Shown piece after piece: positions 48,115-57,909 of a DNA stretch of 58,004 bases. Numbering within the stretch: position 1 is the stretch's first letter; each line of letters starts with the position of its first letter. This stretch comes from Zychaea mexicana (Eukaryota > Mucoromycota > Mucoromycetes > Mucorales > Lichtheimiaceae). The stretch lies in NCBI RefSeq assembly GCF_025766255.1, contig NW_026516858.1, forward strand, positions 1 through 58,004, given 5' to 3'. The position numbers and the translations under genes were made by a program. The notes beneath the pieces were generated by a model. The model had not been told where the DNA came from, did not search any database, and was given only the letters and a program-made list of their open reading frames with translations.

Positions 48115-48399
48115 ACTTCTGCTTCAGGTACAGTACATAACGCTGTTGGGGGAATATTCGCGTTGGCATTGAGATAAGGCTGAATTGCCTGCATGAACTC
48201 TTCCTGCTCTTCCTTTGTTCCTGCTGGTGGGTTATTTGGTTCGGGTGCATCATTAACAACTGTTTTCTTTTCCTCCTGTTGTGCACTCACAGAAGTAGGG
48301 AAGTTGTGCTCTAGACCAGTGATACCAATACCAAGTTTAGGAGCAAGATTCATGCCTAATGAGATGGGTAAATCTTCATCTGCAAGTTCCATGACATAG

Positions 48400-50185
48400 A
48401 AACTATGTGTAAGTTCTTTGGTACCATAGACATGGAATGTTCTTCACAATTCCATATATGGGAGCAGTTTTGTCTTTTGAAGCAAGTGTAACAGGTTCGG
48501 TAAACTGACTTTTATTTATGACAAAATTCTATTTTTTGGCTAAGTTGATGTCTATATAGGATGCGTTCGCTCCAGTATCAAGTAGGGCCAGATGCTTGTT
48601 ATTCTGTAAAAACATGGGTAAGATAATAGAGTCAGTTTGTGCCTGTGATAGTGAGGAACTCCTGTTGCTTAAATGTGTCTTACATTGTAAATCTAGCTGG
48701 GCCATATCTATGTGAGCCTGTAGCCTTCTTCCTTGTTTGCATCCTCGATCTCTGCTGTTTCGATGCAGGTAGCTCGGTTCTTTAAAACCGGTGGCTGTTG
48801 ATGTTGCTGTTGCTTGCCCTTGACCAAGAAAAACTCCTGGCACTTATGGCCTGGTGTGTATGGCACCTTTTTGCAATACCGCCATAGGTTATTTGTGTTA
48901 TTACTGGCGCTGTTGGTATAGTTGTTGCCTATGAAACCTGGACCTTTGCGGTTGATCAACGTTTTGAGGAGATCGCAGTCTCTCTCATTGTGATTGCCTT
49001 TGGATGAAGGCGGCAATGCCTTTCTTGACCATTTGCTGCTGTCCTGGTGGAGACCATGAGCCATGTGAACGACTTATTACCCTTGTAGCCGCCTTGCGTG
49101 GGTGTTGGACCTTTACCTTTTCATCATCAGACGACGACGAATCAGATTCGGCTTCATTATTTTCCCAATGCTTGTCATGATAAGCTGGGAACCTATGAAA
49201 GGTTGTTGGGCTGTTTCAACCCGTAGTAATTGGTAATAACCTGCCATGCTCGTTCACGGATGGTCTTGACCAGGACGAAACGTAATTCCATACTAGCTCC
49301 TCGCCATCCTCGAGCCCAGCATCAAACACAACCTCCTGGAAACGCTCGGTGTACAAGCGGATTTGCTCGCCCTTCTTCTGGGCATGCTGCGTGCTTCGTA
49401 CCATTTTTTTCCAACATTGAAAGGGTTACCAAACGCCTTTTCTAACTGGGATCGTACTTGATGCCAAGTAAATTCCAGTCTGCCAGTGTTCGATCAAACC
49501 ACGACCGTTGCAAGTCGTCTCATGTAAGCCAAAATAGCCTTTCGAGTGTTCCTCGATTGGTAGTCTTGCACTTTCAGCTGAACTTCGAATGTGTTCAAAA
49601 ATGCCTTACAGATTCATGACTTTCTTGTTCTTGTCCCACAGGGGTCCACCGCAACTTGGAAGGCTGGCAAGTCCTTGGGCACAAGCGTTTGTTTCTTGCT
49701 CTTAACGCCTCTGATTCTTGTTGGGGTTGCAACTTGATGCATTGCCATCTTGTTCTTTAGCTTCTCAAGGACTATTGGCTGTCACCGCTCAGTCAGCTCC
49801 GCCTGTGCATGGTCGCCCAGTTTTTATTTGTTGGCTCATTTGTCAATGCATACACCAATTTGGCATATGCGGCGTCTACTCGTTGGCGCAGTCAGTGATC
49901 TACCTCCTCAGATGAGGGTTGGCGGAATATTCCTGCTGTTGCGTGGCTTGCACACTCGATCCACCATTGCTATTGGACACCTTGGCAGTTTCGCGGACTT
50001 GTTCCGGCTGCTATTGCTGTATGATTGCTCCTGATTGGCAGAAGAGGGTCGCCCATGACAATATTTCATGCGACTCGCCTCCTTGGTGGTCTTGCATGCC
50101 TTGGGTCGGTTGGTTTGCTTGTTCGTTGCCTGGACCTTGGCTATCAGTGATAGGATCAGAGTAGTTGGATTGGATTGCAGACATG
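48400..50185 (-). pseudogene. Ty3 gag and protease part, broken
   Basis: From ATG at 50185 a gag-like frame starts (MSAIQSNYSDP) but soon shifts. Later fragments include RLYTERFQEVV (gag core-like), a zinc-knuckle remnant CKKVPYTPGHKCQEFF, and the aspartic-protease motif LLDTGANASYID. These occur in the correct order but in several frames. Confidence 0.8.
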
Positions 50186-50239
50186 GTAAGTTATTGGTAA
50201 GTTCAGATAAAAATAAAAGGGACAATTCACTGTAAAAAA

Positions 50240-50848
50240 TGTGATAAACGTGGGTTGGGATAAGTAATAAGATGAATAATAAAGACAATATAAAATACAG
50301 TAGAGTCAAATATGAGATGATCTTTATTGAATGAATTCACAACCCTTTATATACTGTTGAAGATGGTGTCTAGACTTCCGTCTGATGAACTGATGAATGG
50401 ATCGCGGACATGCCGGATTTCGGATGTTTCAAAGATGAAGAAGGATGGGAAGGTTGAGTTTGTCGGCCATGATAACGGACATTGTCTTCCGATTGTAAAG
50501 AGTCATCTTTGCTATGATCAGTGTGTTCCTTGTTTGGCGAAGTCTCACCTTTGTCAGTGCTGGAATTGGTATCCGCTCTTTACAGGTACACTTCGCTCAA
50601 CTCAGATAAGCTAGATTCAAAGGAAGTGCTGACTAACTCGAGAATAGGACAATGTGTATACAATGGTTGGTCCTGAGTTATTCTCGATTGGTAATCCATG
50701 TTTGAGAGATTATCGATATGGTGCTAATTATGTAATAATTGATTCATCCGTGTGTGTGGTGTTCTCTCTACTGCGTTCTAATGGTTACGAAGACGGCGGA
50801 GCGGGTTGAGTTGTCTGGATCAATCTCAAAGTAGTGTGGTTTACCACA
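50240..50848 (-). repeat. Right LTR (5' LTR of the Ty3 element)
   Basis: 609 bp, same termini as the left LTR. For the minus-strand element this is the promoter-bearing LTR. It is directly followed by the AAATG duplication and the resumed host exon. Confidence 0.95.
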
Positions 50849-51596
50849 AAATGTTTCATGGAAACGTATTGAACAACAATTGGCAGGTGATGAAGCAGAA
50901 GAGTCATCATTACCATCTTTGCCACAGTCATCGACTTCTCCTCCAGACTTGAAAAGCAAACTGACTGCTGCAGACAAAATCACATTGACTGAGAAGCTCC
51001 AAAATTTCAAAAAGCTTCATAAAGATTATTTCTGGGTCTTAGATGCCACAATGCGACAAGCAGAAGTTGATGATGTTGAGCCAATTTCTGTAGAAGAAAA
51101 GGTTATGGCGTTTGCGTTGGGATGCGAGTATTATCAGTAAGCAAAAAAATCTATTATGCGTAGTTTTGGGTTTTGGATTTACCAGCTAATCTTGCCATTT
51201 CTCAGTCCTTCCCAATCTTTGATCCTAGATTTGGGGGATAAAAACTGAAGTTCTGTTTTCAGTGAAGAAGAGCTCGATGAAATACGTGGTGCTGGTGGCG
51301 ATTTGCCTTGTGGTGTACCGAAAGAACTTGAACAATGCTTCGAGAGTCTTAAAGAATTGGTATGTACATATAAGCAAACAAATAAAGAAACAAAGAATAT
51401 GATGATAGAGTACTAATACTATTATATGTTATAGAAAACTGGTGCGGAGGTGTTCAAGTATGCAAGAAGCATTGAAATCACCGATCCTACCAAAGAAACA
51501 TTGAAAGTGTGGTTGTCGACCGAGCTACAAAATATAGCAAGTCTCTTTTTAGAAACTGGGACATTCGATATTGGTAGTTTGATGGAATCGGACCAG

Positions 51597-52898
51597 TTGT
51601 ACCGGTGTTTTGATTTTTATGCTACAGTTTTTAAAGGAAGTTCCATCTTGGCAAAAGGGTAAGTCAATCACTAATATAAACATGAACAGAAAAATGAGTA
51701 GAAAGAATGCACTGAAACTGATTTCTTGTTGTATTCTATAGAACTGAGAAGTCTAGTGAAGCCAATGCCAGCTTGGTGAACCAAGACCGACAATTATCAT
51801 CTATAATGCCAATAACAAACCAAAAGATGGGAAGGCGAGTGGATACGCTCTTCAACTGTGGTCATATCGAGCTTGGTTGCACAGAAATAGGTGCCACAAA
51901 GGACCAAACAAAGGAGATGCACGATAGCTTTCTCAAGATGCCTATTATATTGCGCGATATGTTGTTGTTGGCGACTTTTAGGCCTAACCTGCTGCATCAA
52001 TCCCATGTGATTGGATGCAGTATTTCAGGTTTGTATTACTCCCGCCACATGTTAGAAAAAGAATGCTATGAGTTACCGAAAGTATTTTTTCTAATGTCTT
52101 CATTCAGGTGGCTGCGTCTCCTTATTGGATGTCAGTATTCTTCAAAAGGGTTTTACCACAATAATCAGAAGAACCGACCCACTTCAGGAGGTTAACTTTA
52201 AATATTATAATTTACAAGAATTTATTATTTTTTAAAAAAATTTAGATATAGGAAAATATTTTTATAAAAAAAATTATTTTCTCGGCTAAAAAGACTTGTC
52301 TTAGTTGAAATAATTAAATAGTAAATCTTAAATATTTAATAGGGGTTGGTGTGGTAGGACAAGAAAATCTTCGATTTTTGAAGTCCTAGCTGGTCTTTCT
52401 GAAAAAAAACCTAATATGATGGTAATCGTATATTAGAGAGTTAATGATAACTAGTAAGTTATTAATTAGCTCTCTCAGTTTTCCAGCAACAACAGCAATT
52501 TGGTATCAAGATTATACCCGTTATTGAATCGTGCGTGCATTGGTAAAGAATTGATGGAACAGACCCTTGACTTGATCAACAATACCATGTGGCCAATAAC
52601 ATTATCAACTGGAAGAAATCATTGGTGTCTTCCTTCGAATTTCCTCCCATCTCCACAACCAGCATCACGAAAACGACAACAAGCAGATTAACATCATTAC
52701 CAAGCTCTCATCTTTATACCATTTTTTTTACCACCATTTGTACCTCGTTTTCATCATCAGTACCTTTTTTCATCGCCAATATTGTATTCTTTTTTTGCTG
52801 TTAATACTGTAACTTTTTTTGCTCATCATGAAACCCATTCATCATCCTGTTTACCATCCATTGCTGCTATACATCCCATATACGTCGTGATATACCAA
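51597..52898 (+). repeat. Left arm of large inverted repeat
   Basis: Contains the last exons of the repeat-family gene and about 200 bp of downstream DNA. It pairs in inverted orientation with 53050-54385 at high but imperfect identity. The spacer between arms is about 150 bp. The arm is interrupted by the 291-bp insert at 52188-52478. Confidence 0.9.
52188..52478. mobile_element. AT-rich insertion in the left arm
   Basis: Absent from the other arm, where CACTTCAG runs directly into TTTCCCAGC. It begins GAGGTTAACTTT and ends GCTCTCTCAG, with a short TCAG duplication at the borders. Near its right end is a hairpin (AGAGAGTTAATGATAACT against AGTTATTAATTAGCTCTCT). It is strongly AT-rich, unlike the host exon. 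It could be mitochondrial DNA, a small mobile element, or a new intron-like insert (GTTAAC...CTCAG). Confidence 0.75.
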
Positions 52899-53300
52899 AA
52901 CGAATTATAACAATCTTTAAGTGGGATCACCCATATTGCTAATTAAGCTTTTATATTGAGGAGCTCCTTGGGTATAGCTTGAGACTGTTTGTATATATGT
53001 ATATGTAGAAGCTCACACATGAAACAAGAATAGCTCAATAAAATGGTTATTAGTATATCACAACGTATATGGGATGTATAGCAGCAATGGATGATAAATA
53101 GGATGATGAATGGGTTTCATGATGAGCAAAAAAAGTTACAGTTTTGACAGCAAAAAAAGAATACAATATCAGCGAGGAAAAAAGGTATTGATGATGAAAA
53201 CGAGGTACAAATGGTGGTAAAAAAAATGGTATTAAGATGAGAGCTTGGTAATGATGTTAATCTGCTTGTTGTCGTTTTTGTGATGCTGGTTGTGGAGATG

Positions 53301-53624
53301 AAGTATAAACAATATCTATAATATTTGTTATAATAAATAACAATATTATAATATTTTATTATACTGTCAAGCGTTCAAATAAAAATCTAACTTCGATGTT
53401 TTTAAATGAACTGGGCGTCGTCGTACCTCCTAGCCTGTTTTCCCTCAAACATAATAGTTGAGATTATCTCTAAGGGTTGAGAATATTATAGGGTTTGAGA
53501 AATTACTTTTTTAATTAAAAAAATTATTTTCATCACTTATTGTAAACACTTTAAAGCTATATTACTTATAGTTTTATACATATTTATAATATCACTAAAA
53601 GCATAACACTAGGGGTTACCCTCC
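53301..53624. mobile_element. AT-rich insertion in the right arm
   Basis: 324 bp missing from the left arm, flanked by GATG on both sides (53297-53300 and 53625-53628). Read on the minus strand it starts GGAGGGTAACCCC and so resembles the start of the other insert (GGAGGTTAAC), but the interiors do not obviously match. It contains a TTTTTTAATTAAAAAA palindrome. Confidence 0.75.
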
Positions 53625-54385
53625 GATGGGAGGAAACTCGAAGGAAGACACCAATGATTTCTTCCAGTTGATAATGTTATTGGCCGTATGGTATTGTTGA
53701 TCAAGTCAAGGGTCTGTTCCATCATTTCTTTACCGATGCACGTAAGATTCAATAACGGGTATAATCTTGATACCAAATTGCTGTTGTTGCTGGGAAACTG
53801 AAGTGGGTCGGTTCTTCTGATTATTGAGGTAAAACCCTATGGAATACTGGCATCCAATAAGGAGACGCAGCCACCTAAATGAAGACATAAGAAAAAATAC
53901 TTTCGGTAACTCATAGCATTCTTCTTATAACATGTGGCGGGAGTAATACAAACCTGAAATACTGTATCCAATCACATGGGATTGATGCAGAAGGTTTGGG
54001 CTGAAAGTCGCCAACAACAACATATCGTGCAATACAATAGGCATCTTGAGAAAGCTATCGTGCAGCTCCTTTGTTTGGTCCTTTGTGGCACCTATTTCTG
54101 TGCAACCAAGCTCGATATGACCACAGTTGAAGAGCGTATCCACTCGCCTTCCCATCTTTTGGTTTGTTATTGGCATTATAGATGATAATTGTCGGTCTTG
54201 GTTCACCGAGCTGGCATTGGTTTCACTAGACTTCTCAGTTCTATAGAATACAACAAGAAATCAGTTTCAGTGCATTCTTTCTGCTCATTTTTCTGTTCAT
54301 GTTTATATTAGTGATTGACTTACCCTTTTGCCAAGATGGAACTTCCTTTAAAAACTGTAGCGAAAAAATCAAAACACTGGTACAA
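53625..54385 (-). pseudogene. Inverted partial copy of the repeat-family gene
   Basis: Exons matching 51597-52650 of the plus-strand copy are present, including KMPIVLHDMLLLATFSPN, HVIGYSISG and FPSNNSNLVSRLYPLLN. In this copy the PLQ-FPSNN junction is continuous, which reveals the insertion in the other copy. The 5' part is missing (cut by nad5) and the 3' end is separated by the 324-bp insert. Confidence 0.85.
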
Positions 54386-55889
54386 GTAGTCCAACAGTTG
54401 CTAACCAATATACTAAATTACCTGAGAAACTGAAATGTCCATAAGCTAATTCAATAATTAAATCTTTAGAATAGGATCCAGTTAAGAATGGTAAAGCTAT
54501 CAAACTTAAAGATCCAATTACCATCATAGAATATATGAATGGTAATAAATTAGCTAAACCACCAAATTTTCTTAAATCTTGTTCATCATTCATTGCATGA
54601 ATTACAGAACCAGCAGATAAGAGTAATAAAGCTTCAAACCATGCATGGTTTACTAAATGGAATAATGCTACATTATATTGAGAAAGCACATTCAATTGAA
54701 AGATTAAAAAATGAAAAGATTATTATATTTAACTTTATAATCCAATTCTATAGTACATTGAAGGATGTAAATAATCTAAAATTAAATTTTGAAAATGTCT
54801 TAATTCCCTCTTAGAAATTACAATTCTATATTGATCTTTAGATTTTACACCATTAAGCTTTAAATAAGTCTCAATATATTTATTAAATAAAATAACTTAG
54901 AGTTGTTCACATTCCTCTTTTGTAAAATTATCTGTACATAAAAAAATTCTATTCCTAGATTTATCAAATGTACCATCTCCTGCTACCCAATAAGCAATAG
55001 CTAAAGGTGTAAAAGTTTTATCAATATCTACAGAAATAACCTTAAAGGTTAATTTTCCCATTTTTTGATACTATTTATTATATAATTTAGTAAAATAAGG
55101 AAGTGTAACAGTCTGAAACACATATGATGTTTTAATTGTACCATATTTTTTATCTGTTCTAATTAATATTTTAACAGGGTTAATTAAAATACCAAATGCC
55201 CTAAAGATGTTTTACAAACTCTTCGTCTTTTTGTTGTACACTTAATAAAGCATGTTTTCCATTCATTCTTATGTTTCCATCCCCAAGCATCATTCTGTAA
55301 TAATTTCATCAAATGAAAAAGGAAGATCTTTAGATAATATCTCTTTATCTTCAGGAGAAACATAATGACGAGATGATACTATAGAAAAAGTCAAAGCATA
55401 ACTTACATCTAGAAGATAAGTTAAATATTGAGTATTATAAATTAGCTTTCACTTAAATCTATTGATTTTATGAATCAGACTATTTCTTAATTTTTGTAAA
55501 ATAACAAAAATCTATCATATGTAGTCTCTGAGGTATATATAAATAATACCTGCTAATTATCCATCCAGAGATAGATATTATTACTATTAAAGTACCCTAT
55601 ACCTTGAGATTTTTTAGTATTTAATGATGTTTTTAATTTGAAGCCTTTGACCACAAACTAGGAATAGAAGACCTAATTGAGAACAAGTAGAATAAGCAAT
55701 TACTCGTTTTAAATCATTCTGTAATAAACCTGTAGTTGCAGCAACGAATGCTGTTAAAGCACCTACCTATGTAATTAAAATAAAGCTGTAGATCCATATT
55801 CCAATACTGGGGAAGATCGTAGAAGTAAATATACCCCAGCTGTTACCATTGTAGCTGCATGAATTAATGCAGAAACTGGTGTGGGACCC
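54386..55889 (-). pseudogene. nad5: Nuclear copy of mitochondrial nad5 with its intron (NUMT)
   Basis: The minus strand begins with [22 protein letters not shown] and [19 protein letters not shown] (to about 55655), then an AT-rich intron, then [21 protein letters not shown] and [19 protein letters not shown] (54690-54386). This is mitochondrial NADH dehydrogenase subunit 5. Inside the intron, 54780-55260 encodes pieces of a LAGLIDADG homing endonuclease (AIAYWVAGDGTFDKSRNRIF, RRELRHFQNLIL-like segment). Stops and frame breaks in both exon and intron parts show decay, and the piece is joined to nuclear repeat-family sequence on one side and a retroelement on the other. A chimeric assembly is the alternative. 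Confidence 0.85.
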
Positions 55890-55904
55890 TCCTAATAATC
55901 CTTG

Positions 55905-56898
55905 TTGTAAGATAGTGTCAACCCATTTAAAGAACGGGGAAGTTACCCATGAGTGTGATGGGATAATTGGTCTTCCTTTGAGAGGACTCTTATGAATTTT
56001 TGGTATTAAATGGAATTTTGGTAGTTTAACATCCTGTATATGATGGTAAATATATTTGGAGTGTTGTCCAGTGAAGTACTTTGGTAGAACATCACCTCTA
56101 TATCCATTTAATTTTATCAAGAGATCATTTGCTTTTTCAGCGACCGCACTTATTATTTCTTGGGTAGAAGCATTAACCCGTTGATAAGTAGATTGATCCT
56201 TGAGTTGGGTTTCACCTTCTGAAATATACCAGGAGGTATTGATTATGGTAAGTCCAAGATTTTTATCAGAAGGTTTAATAAGAATGTCAGGGTTCTTGGC
56301 AAACTCATATATTTTCTTTGGCAAGTGTCCTATGTTAGGGGGTGATTCATTTGAGTACAAAGAATGTAACCCTTGCCTAAAGTTGAATAAAGCCTTTTCA
56401 GTAGATAAATTTCCCTTTGGTGGTTTCCAATGGGGATTTTTTATGTGGAATCGGATATCAAACCTAGTAGGGTTATCAGGTTTTGTTTCAAAGAAATCTC
56501 TGATTCGTACTGAGCGGGCATATTTGGTATACGCCTCTTTGACGTATCTGTAGTCTTTTGTAGTTTTTGGAATAAACTTATGACCAAGACCAAGTAGATG
56601 TTGTATTTCTTTAGGTAATGGTAGACTACTAAGATTGTGTACGCTTTTATTGTATATGATAGTATCTAGCCATAATGGAGAACTATGTTTGACAATAAAA
56701 TGAACTCTGTCTTTGACGCGGGCACTATGGAAGAACCATGGTGGGTAAGTGTGTATTTTCCTGACATCAAAGTGACGACATGTTTTCGAAGTTCGATCAG
56801 AGCCATGTGTACATTTATAAAAATCAAAAGAAAATGGATTCAGGCTGGTATGCTTGAAATCCCTAAACTTATAATTATTTTTATTTATTTTTTCTTTT
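55905..56898 (-). pseudogene. Penelope-like element reverse transcriptase, truncated
   Basis: One open frame on the minus strand running from the end of ORF1 into the palm domain. Landmarks: CTHGSDRTSKTCRHFDV, WLDTIIYNKSVHNLSSL, HLLGLGHKFIPKT, LIKPSDKNLGLTIINTSWY, FHLIPKIHKSPLKGRPIIP and SHSWVTSPFFKWVDTILQ. KPSDKNLG and PKIHK-x-RPI are typical of Penelope-like elements, and the SHSW form points to the endonuclease-lacking Athena/Coprina group. The frame is cut at about 55900 by the nad5 fragment, so the catalytic YxDD box is lost. No ATG of its own is needed if it is reached by frameshift from ORF1. Confidence 0.8.
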
Positions 56899-57909
56899 TG
56901 GAGGGGGAGGCGGAGGAGGGATTTTTTGCCCTTTTGAGGGACTTGAACGGGGTGGGGGCGGGGGCCAAACGTTTTTTGTTGTTGTTGTTGTTGGTCTTGG
57001 CAGCGGACTTGGTGGTGGGCTTGCCTGGAGCCTTGACTCCTTTTTGAATCCGTCCCTGGGCGGAGCCAGGGACCCGGGACGGGGGCCTTTTCCCGATAGG
57101 CTGAGCGACTTGAGTTTCTGCGTTAGTCGTTCATCAACCAACTTTTCAACCGATTTCGAGGCGACGGACGTGTCACTCATGACGATATCGGCGGCAGAAC
57201 GGGCGGCATCCTTCTTATCCCGAGCGCGAGCAGCGGAGACAGACGCCCAACGAGTCTTGGTATCCAGATCTTGAATCATATATCCAAGATGGGACAGCGA
57301 GCGGGACAACAAACCTAGATATGGATTTTGATTGTCCGCCAAAATACCCATGGCCTGAAGGTTTTCAAAAAACCGACAGCGGAGAGACCGGAGCGCACGG
57401 GAGGAGTCAGCCAGATCGTAGTGACGTTGCCAAGCCAATTTCTTGGCCTGTAAGGCCTGTTGGAAAACAACGAGGTGGGCGGCATCGACAGCTTGCTGGA
57501 TAGCAGCTGACATGGAAGAACGTTCTTCCTCGGAGACTACGGTAGAGTCTACCGAAAAAGAGGCGGGGCCAGGGACAGCAGCAAGGACGAATTGCGGCCA
57601 TGAAGAAGTTGAAGTACGGTAGTCTTCTAACTTTTCTATCTGTTTTTTGGCAGAAACAGACTCGAGATAATGGTTCTTAAGGTTGTTAAAAACAACCTTA
57701 AGGGCCTCCTGGACCCAAGCAGGGAAAACCGACCAAGGGGAAGCAGTGGCAGGGACCTCGGAAGCTAGGAAATCCGCGGTGCGGGCACGAACGGGGTCCA
57801 GAACAAGAAAGCCGTCGGAGGACAAACCAGCGGGCGCAATCTGGGCCGAGACCTTAAAGGCAGAAAGATCGTCGTTGGCGTGGGCGGCGGCGGTGGTTAG
57901 TGTGGTCAT
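56881..57909 (-). CDS. ORF1 of the Penelope-like element
   Basis: Intact 342-residue frame from ATG 57909 to TAA 56881. It has an Ala-rich N-terminus, a mostly helical middle (FNNLKNHYLESVSAKKQIEK, QQALQAKKLAWQRHYDL), a segment EKLVDERLTQKLKSL, and a Pro/Lys/Arg-rich end (PPPPPPPKRKNK). No conserved domain is recognised. Position directly before the reverse transcriptase on the same strand fits ORF1 of Coprina/Athena elements, and the basic tail suggests nucleic-acid binding. The reverse transcriptase frame overlaps the end of ORF1 in the +1 frame. GC content is clearly higher than in the RT part, so the two may have different histories. Confidence 0.7.
   Translation of the reverse strand: MTTLTTAAAHANDDLSAFKVSAQIAPAGLSSDGFLVLDPVRARTADFLASEVPATASPWSVFPAWVQEALKVVFNNLKNHYLESVSAKKQIEKLEDYRTSTSSWPQFVLAAVPGPASFSVDSTVVSEEERSSMSAAIQQAVDAAHLVVFQQALQAKKLAWQRHYDLADSSRALRSLRCRFFENLQAMGILADNQNPYLGLLSRSLSHLGYMIQDLDTKTRWASVSAARARDKKDAARSAADIVMSDTSVASKSVEKLVDERLTQKLKSLSLSGKGPRPGSLAPPRDGFKKESRLQASPPPSPLPRPTTTTTKNVWPPPPPRSSPSKGQKIPPPPPPPKRKNK

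Larger units (their letters stand above)
44618..50848 (-). mobile_element. Ty3/gypsy LTR retrotransposon, chromovirus type
   Basis: A complete element of 6231 bp. LTRs of 614 and 609 bp begin TGTGATAAAC and end GTTTACCACA, and the host bases AAATG are duplicated on both sides (44613-44617 and 50849-50853). Coding order on the minus strand is gag, protease, reverse transcriptase, RNase H, integrase, chromodomain, which is the Ty3/gypsy order. A purine-rich GGAAGGGGG lies just inside the left (3') LTR and is the likely polypurine tract. The primer-binding site next to the right (5') LTR does not start with the usual TGG. The first half of the coding region is disrupted and the second half is open. 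Confidence 0.95.
44366..52691 (+). pseudogene. Repeat-family gene of unknown function, split by a retroelement
   Basis: Exons: 44366-44521; 44605-44617 continued at 50854-51136; 51263-51359; 51435-51658; 51742-52028; 52108-52187 continued after an insert at 52479-52691. Introns are GT-AG and every phase fits once the 6.2-kb element plus one AAATG copy and the 291-bp insert are taken out. The protein has no domain that I can name. Landmarks are GDENVSWKRIE, ELGCTEIGA, KMPI(I/V)LRDML, SLLDVSILQKGFTTIIRRTDPLQ and a basic end RKRQQAD. From memory, similar proteins occur in many copies in Rhizopus and Mucor genomes; this is unverified. Besides the insertions, a TGA stop at 44480-44482 sits where CGA (Arg) would fit. 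The 5' end is unknown. Confidence 0.75.
53050..54385 (-). repeat. Right arm of large inverted repeat
   Basis: Mirror copy of 51597-52898. It ends abruptly at TTGTACC (reading inward on the minus strand), where mitochondrial nad5 sequence begins. Confidence 0.9.

Noticed and set aside
54386..55889. Functional mitochondrial gene in a mitochondrial contig
   Set aside because: Frame breaks, and nuclear repeat-family and retroelement sequence joined on both sides.
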